From PHAA01 sp022706565 (lineage in GTDB: Bacteria; Bacillota; Syntrophomonadia; Syntrophomonadales; Syntrophomonadaceae), in the NCBI GenBank assembly GCA_040769385.1, contig JAXGLD010000001.1:434001-498000 (forward strand): a stretch of DNA of 64,000 nucleotides, written 5' to 3'. Of the stretch, positions 61,582 to 64,000 are shown piece by piece. The notes beneath the pieces are model-generated. The model saw nothing but the letters and a program-made list of their open reading frames with translations. It was not told the DNA's origin and did no database searches. The position numbers and the translations under genes are program-made. Numbering within the stretch: position 1 is the first letter of the stretch; each line of letters opens with the position of its first letter.

Positions 61582-62451
61582 ATGGAACATGATTTATATG
61601 ATCTGGCAATATTGGGTTGTGGTCCAGCAGGGCTGTCGGCAGCCATCAACGCTACCATTCGTAATAAAAAGGTAGTAGTGATAGGCTCTGAAGTATGTAG
61701 CCCACCGATGCATAAGGCACAAAAAATAGACAATTATTTAGGATTGCCCGACATAAGCGGGAGCGAGCTGCTGGATAAATTTATGCAGCATGCTGGGCAG
61801 CGGGGTATCGAGATTATTAACAATAAAGCTACCAGCATTAACGAGTGGGAGGGACTGTTTAATATCCTGGTAGGCGAAGAAATAATCGCTTCCCGCACTA
61901 TTGTGATTGCCACAGGGGTACCATATCGTCCCACTTTGCCTCGCGAAGAGCATTTTTTAGGCAAGGGATTGGGTTACTGTGCAACCTGCGACGGCCCCAT
62001 ATATAAAGGTAAGGATGTTATTATTATTGGGCACAGCTCGGAAGCTGAAGGTGAGGCCAATTTCATGGCCGAGATCTGTAAGCAGGTTTATTACCTGCCT
62101 CTGTATAAAGCGATTGAGAATCTTGATCCCAGTATCATAATCTTAAATGGAAAGCCAGCGGGCATAGTTGGAGAAGAATTCGTTCTAGGGCTTCAGTTGA
62201 AGGATGGGTCGACTATCGACACAGAAGGGTTGTTCATACTGGGTGGCGAGACGGCACCCGATCGCTTGATACCGGGATTGGAGATTAAGAATAACCACAT
62301 AGCTGTCAATCGCCAGCAGGAGACCAACCTGCCAGGGATTTATGCCGCCGGTGATTGCACCGGCGGTCCCTACCAGGTGGCCAAGTCGGTGGGAGAAGGG
62401 CAGGTGGCTGGCCTCAATGCCAGCAAATATGCCTCCCGGCACAGAGGCTAA
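61582..62451 (+). CDS. Thioredoxin-reductase-like flavoprotein lacking the NADPH motif
   Basis: 289-residue FAD protein of the low-molecular-weight thioredoxin reductase fold. FAD site AILGCGPAGLSAAINA, redox CxxC GYCATCDG, and C-terminal GIYAAGDCTGGPYQVAKSVGEG are conserved. The second nucleotide site is degraded: IIGHSSEAEGEANF replaces the GGGNSAxEEA pattern and the HRR phosphate-binding motif is missing. This resembles clostridial ferredoxin-linked or otherwise NADPH-independent reductases. ATG at 61582 follows AAGGGGG. No thioredoxin gene adjoins. Confidence 0.85.
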   Translation: MEHDLYDLAILGCGPAGLSAAINATIRNKKVVVIGSEVCSPPMHKAQKIDNYLGLPDISGSELLDKFMQHAGQRGIEIINNKATSINEWEGLFNILVGEEIIASRTIVIATGVPYRPTLPREEHFLGKGLGYCATCDGPIYKGKDVIIIGHSSEAEGEANFMAEICKQVYYLPLYKAIENLDPSIIILNGKPAGIVGEEFVLGLQLKDGSTIDTEGLFILGGETAPDRLIPGLEIKNNHIAVNRQQETNLPGIYAAGDCTGGPYQVAKSVGEGQVAGLNASKYASRHRG

Positions 62452-62602
62452 AGGCAGCCAACCGATCGGCGTCGAGTCCATCACTGGCTGACTGTCCTAG
62501 TGGGTAAACCTATCATCCGGGTAAACGCTAACATGGCTTAGAAAAACCTATCAATTGTAAGCATACGGTTGGAAATAAACCATAACAGAGGAATAGTCTG
62601 CC

Positions 62603-62632
62603 TTTACAAGGGCAAAATAAATAAGTTATAAT
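62603..62632 (+). promoter_or_regulatory. Promoter for the SCIFF peptide gene
   Basis: TTTACA (62603-62608) and a perfect TATAAT (62627-62632), 18 bases apart, give a leader of about 100 bases before the peptide gene. Nothing else is seen in 62452-62739. Confidence 0.75.
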
Positions 62633-62739
62633 GCAAAAGCCTCCGAAGAATCATCTTTATGGATGAAAAATAATAAGAATAAATATATATTGTATTATGT
62701 GATGGTAATAATTAGTCTGATGGGGGGAGAGGTGTCGGT

Positions 62740-62892
62740 TTGAAAAAGCATATTATCACTATAATAAAACCTAATCTGATAAGGGAAAAAGACCAAATTA
62801 ATTGCCGGGAGTGCGCTACTTCCTGCCAATCCGCCTGCAAGACATCTTGCACGGTAGGAAACCAAACCTGTAAAAATACAGCCAGTGACTAG
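62740..62892 (+). CDS. scfA: SCIFF peptide precursor (six cysteines in forty-five)
   Basis: A 50-residue precursor of a ribosomally made, radical-SAM-modified peptide (ranthipeptide). Start TTG at 62740 after GGAGAGGTG. The leader begins MKKHIITIIKPNLI; the core NCRECATSCQSACKTSCTVG followed by NQTC holds six cysteines (22, 25, 29, 33, 37, 44), matching the SCIFF pattern found across Clostridia. The maturase is the next gene. The mature form has thioether links from Cys to neighbouring alpha- or beta/gamma-carbons; the role in the cell is unsettled, with quorum-like signalling proposed. Missed by length-limited gene callers. Confidence 0.95.
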   Translation: MKKHIITIIKPNLIREKDQINCRECATSCQSACKTSCTVGNQTCKNTASD

Positions 62893-62904
62893 GTTGTAGG
62901 AATA

Positions 62905-62927
62905 AGGGGGCGAGAGCCCTCTTTTTT
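62905..62927 (+). terminator. Terminator between SCIFF peptide and maturase genes
   Basis: A 7-bp stem AGGGGGC / GCCCTCT with GAGA loop and six T. Partial termination would make far more precursor than enzyme mRNA. Confidence 0.85.
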
Positions 62928-62972
62928 ATTGCCATCTTTTATTGGCAATAGGTGGGGAAAGGAGAAAGAAGT

Positions 62973-64000
62973 TTGTTTTGGCCGCAGGGCTTTGATATTA
63001 ATACTGACCTGCATGTATTTCAGCATAAGGGGATAAATGTTCTTCTGGACGTAAACAGTGGGGCTATCAGCGTTCTGGACGACTTGGGCTATCGCTTCAT
63101 CTTAGAACTGAAAGAAAACAAGGGCGATTCCCAGTTGGTTTTAGACCGTTTAGCTAAGGAGTATGTAACCGAAGAGATCCAGGAGTTCCTGACTGAATTG
63201 GAAAGCACCCGCGCCGCTGGCGCCATCTTTACTCCAGCCCAGTCGCCTACACTGGATTGGTCCCAGCTGCCCATCAAAGCTCTCTGCCTGAATGTGGCCC
63301 ATACCTGTAATATGAAGTGCCATTATTGTTTTGCTAATCAGGGTAACTTTGGATTGAAAGCTCAGCTTATGGACTTGTCCGTTGGCAGGAAAGCCCTGGA
63401 TTTCCTCATCGCCCGCAGCGGTCAGGCTCAAAATCTGGAGGTTGACTTTTTTGGCGGGGAGCCGCTTCTAAATTGGCCAGTAGTAACACAATTGGTCCGT
63501 TACGGAAGAGAGATGGAGCCTTCGACTGGGAAAAGATTCAATTTTACTCTTACCACCAATGCGCTCTTGCTTGATGATGGAATCATGGATTTTATCATTG
63601 AAAATGATATCAGCGTTATTCTAAGCTTGGACGGTCGCTGCTCCACCAATGACCGGCACCGGATAATGAGCGATGGGTCCGGCAGTTATGACATCATTGT
63701 TCCCAGAATCAAGCAGATGGTGGCCAGGAATCCCATAAGTCACTATATCCGGGGTACCTTCACTAAGCATAACCTGGATTTCAGCAGAGACCTCAGCCAC
63801 ATCGTAGAACTGGGCTTTGATGCCGTTTCTCTGGAGCCGGCGGTTGGTTCCGCCAATCCATACGCAATTCATGCTTCAGACCTTCCCTCTGTGTTGGCCG
63901 AGTACGATCGTCTGACAGAAATGCTGTACAGTTTCCATCGCGAGGGCCGAGATATTCATTTTTTCCATTATGATCTGGATCTGCAGAAGGGACCATGTTT
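62973..64000 (+). CDS. scfB: SCIFF radical SAM maturase, 5' part (cut by window end)
   Basis: The open frame starts at TTG 62973, behind AAAGGAGAAAGAA, and runs off the window after 342 codons. Residues 1 to about 90 form a PqqD-like peptide-recognition (RRE) domain. The radical SAM cluster motif is CNMKCHYC (Cys112, 116, 119), followed by DFFGGEPLLNW, which binds SAM. The last codons, KGPC, begin the SPASM/twitch region that holds auxiliary 4Fe-4S clusters. With the neighbouring precursor this is the SCIFF ranthipeptide thioether-forming enzyme. No stop is seen. Confidence 0.95.
   Translation, partial: MFWPQGFDINTDLHVFQHKGINVLLDVNSGAISVLDDLGYRFILELKENKGDSQLVLDRLAKEYVTEEIQEFLTELESTRAAGAIFTPAQSPTLDWSQLPIKALCLNVAHTCNMKCHYCFANQGNFGLKAQLMDLSVGRKALDFLIARSGQAQNLEVDFFGGEPLLNWPVVTQLVRYGREMEPSTGKRFNFTLTTNALLLDDGIMDFIIENDISVILSLDGRCSTNDRHRIMSDGSGSYDIIVPRIKQMVARNPISHYIRGTFTKHNLDFSRDLSHIVELGFDAVSLEPAVGSANPYAIHASDLPSVLAEYDRLTEMLYSFHREGRDIHFFHYDLDLQKGPC

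Noticed and set aside
1..64000. CRISPR arrays, prophage or toxin-antitoxin modules
   Set aside because: No regularly spaced direct repeats, phage structural genes or paired toxin-antitoxin genes were seen on either strand.

Overview
The window looks like the origin-proximal part of the chromosome of an anaerobic, low-to-mid GC Clostridia bacterium. The best guess is a syntrophic fatty-acid oxidiser of the Syntrophomonadaceae type. This rests on gene content: the Firmicutes origin order mnmE-mnmG-rsmG-noc-parA-parB, then rpsF-ssb-rpsR, rplI, lonC and purA; sporulation-associated yyaC and lonC; a PHA synthase operon; a coenzyme B12 acyl-CoA mutase; an acyl-CoA dehydrogenase; an [FeFe]-hydrogenase-like sensor; selenocysteine machinery; and the clostridial SCIFF peptide. 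No rRNA or species marker is present, so the family is inference.

Layout. 1-5.6 kb: tRNA modification and chromosome partition genes, ending in two parS sites. 5.6-8.7 kb: larC and yyaC on the minus strand, then a YkvI-type permease. 8.7-17.6 kb: selA-selB, a five-gene branched-chain amino acid ABC transporter, a CBS-ACT protein and tRNA-Sec. 18.3-21.3 kb: a minus-strand PHA operon (CBS-ACT, PhaE/PhaR-like, PhaC, TVP38). 21.6-24.3 kb: M18 aminopeptidase and selD, which is itself a selenoprotein gene with an in-frame TGA. 24.4-30.9 kb: ribosomal and replication housekeeping genes, lonC, purA, tRNA-Val. 31-34.2 kb: DksA/TraR protein, Ku (apparently CTG start), tRNA-Gly, one IS256-family element. 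34.4-42.2 kb: a CBS/PAS sigma-54 activator, then adenosyltransferase, acyl-CoA mutase, two B12-binding subunits, MeaB and an MtnA-like protein. 42.3-44 kb: small unknown genes and a DUF2284 protein. 44-54.3 kb: a cobalamin riboswitch with terminator ahead of ten genes for B12 uptake and nucleotide-loop assembly. 54.5-60.4 kb: an AAA ATPase with a small membrane protein, a hydrogenase-like sigma-54 activator, and an acyl-CoA dehydrogenase. 60.6-64 kb: an NRDE protein, an atypical thioredoxin-reductase-like flavoprotein, and the SCIFF peptide with its radical SAM maturase, cut by the window end.

How it fits together. The B12 operon imports corrinoids and rebuilds the lower ligand. CobA adenosylates the product, which serves the mutase. 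The mutase carries the Phe/Gln active-site pair of isobutyryl-CoA mutase rather than the Tyr/Arg pair of methylmalonyl-CoA mutase, which suits butyrate/isobutyrate metabolism. PHA genes and the acyl-CoA dehydrogenase belong to the same C4 acyl-CoA economy. All four sel components lie within about 15 kb. Points most worth attention are the selenoprotein SelD, the isobutyryl-CoA mutase signature, the SCIFF system, the hydrogenase-sensor sigma-54 regulator, the CTG-start Ku gene and an unexplained convergent intergenic region with nested inverted repeats.
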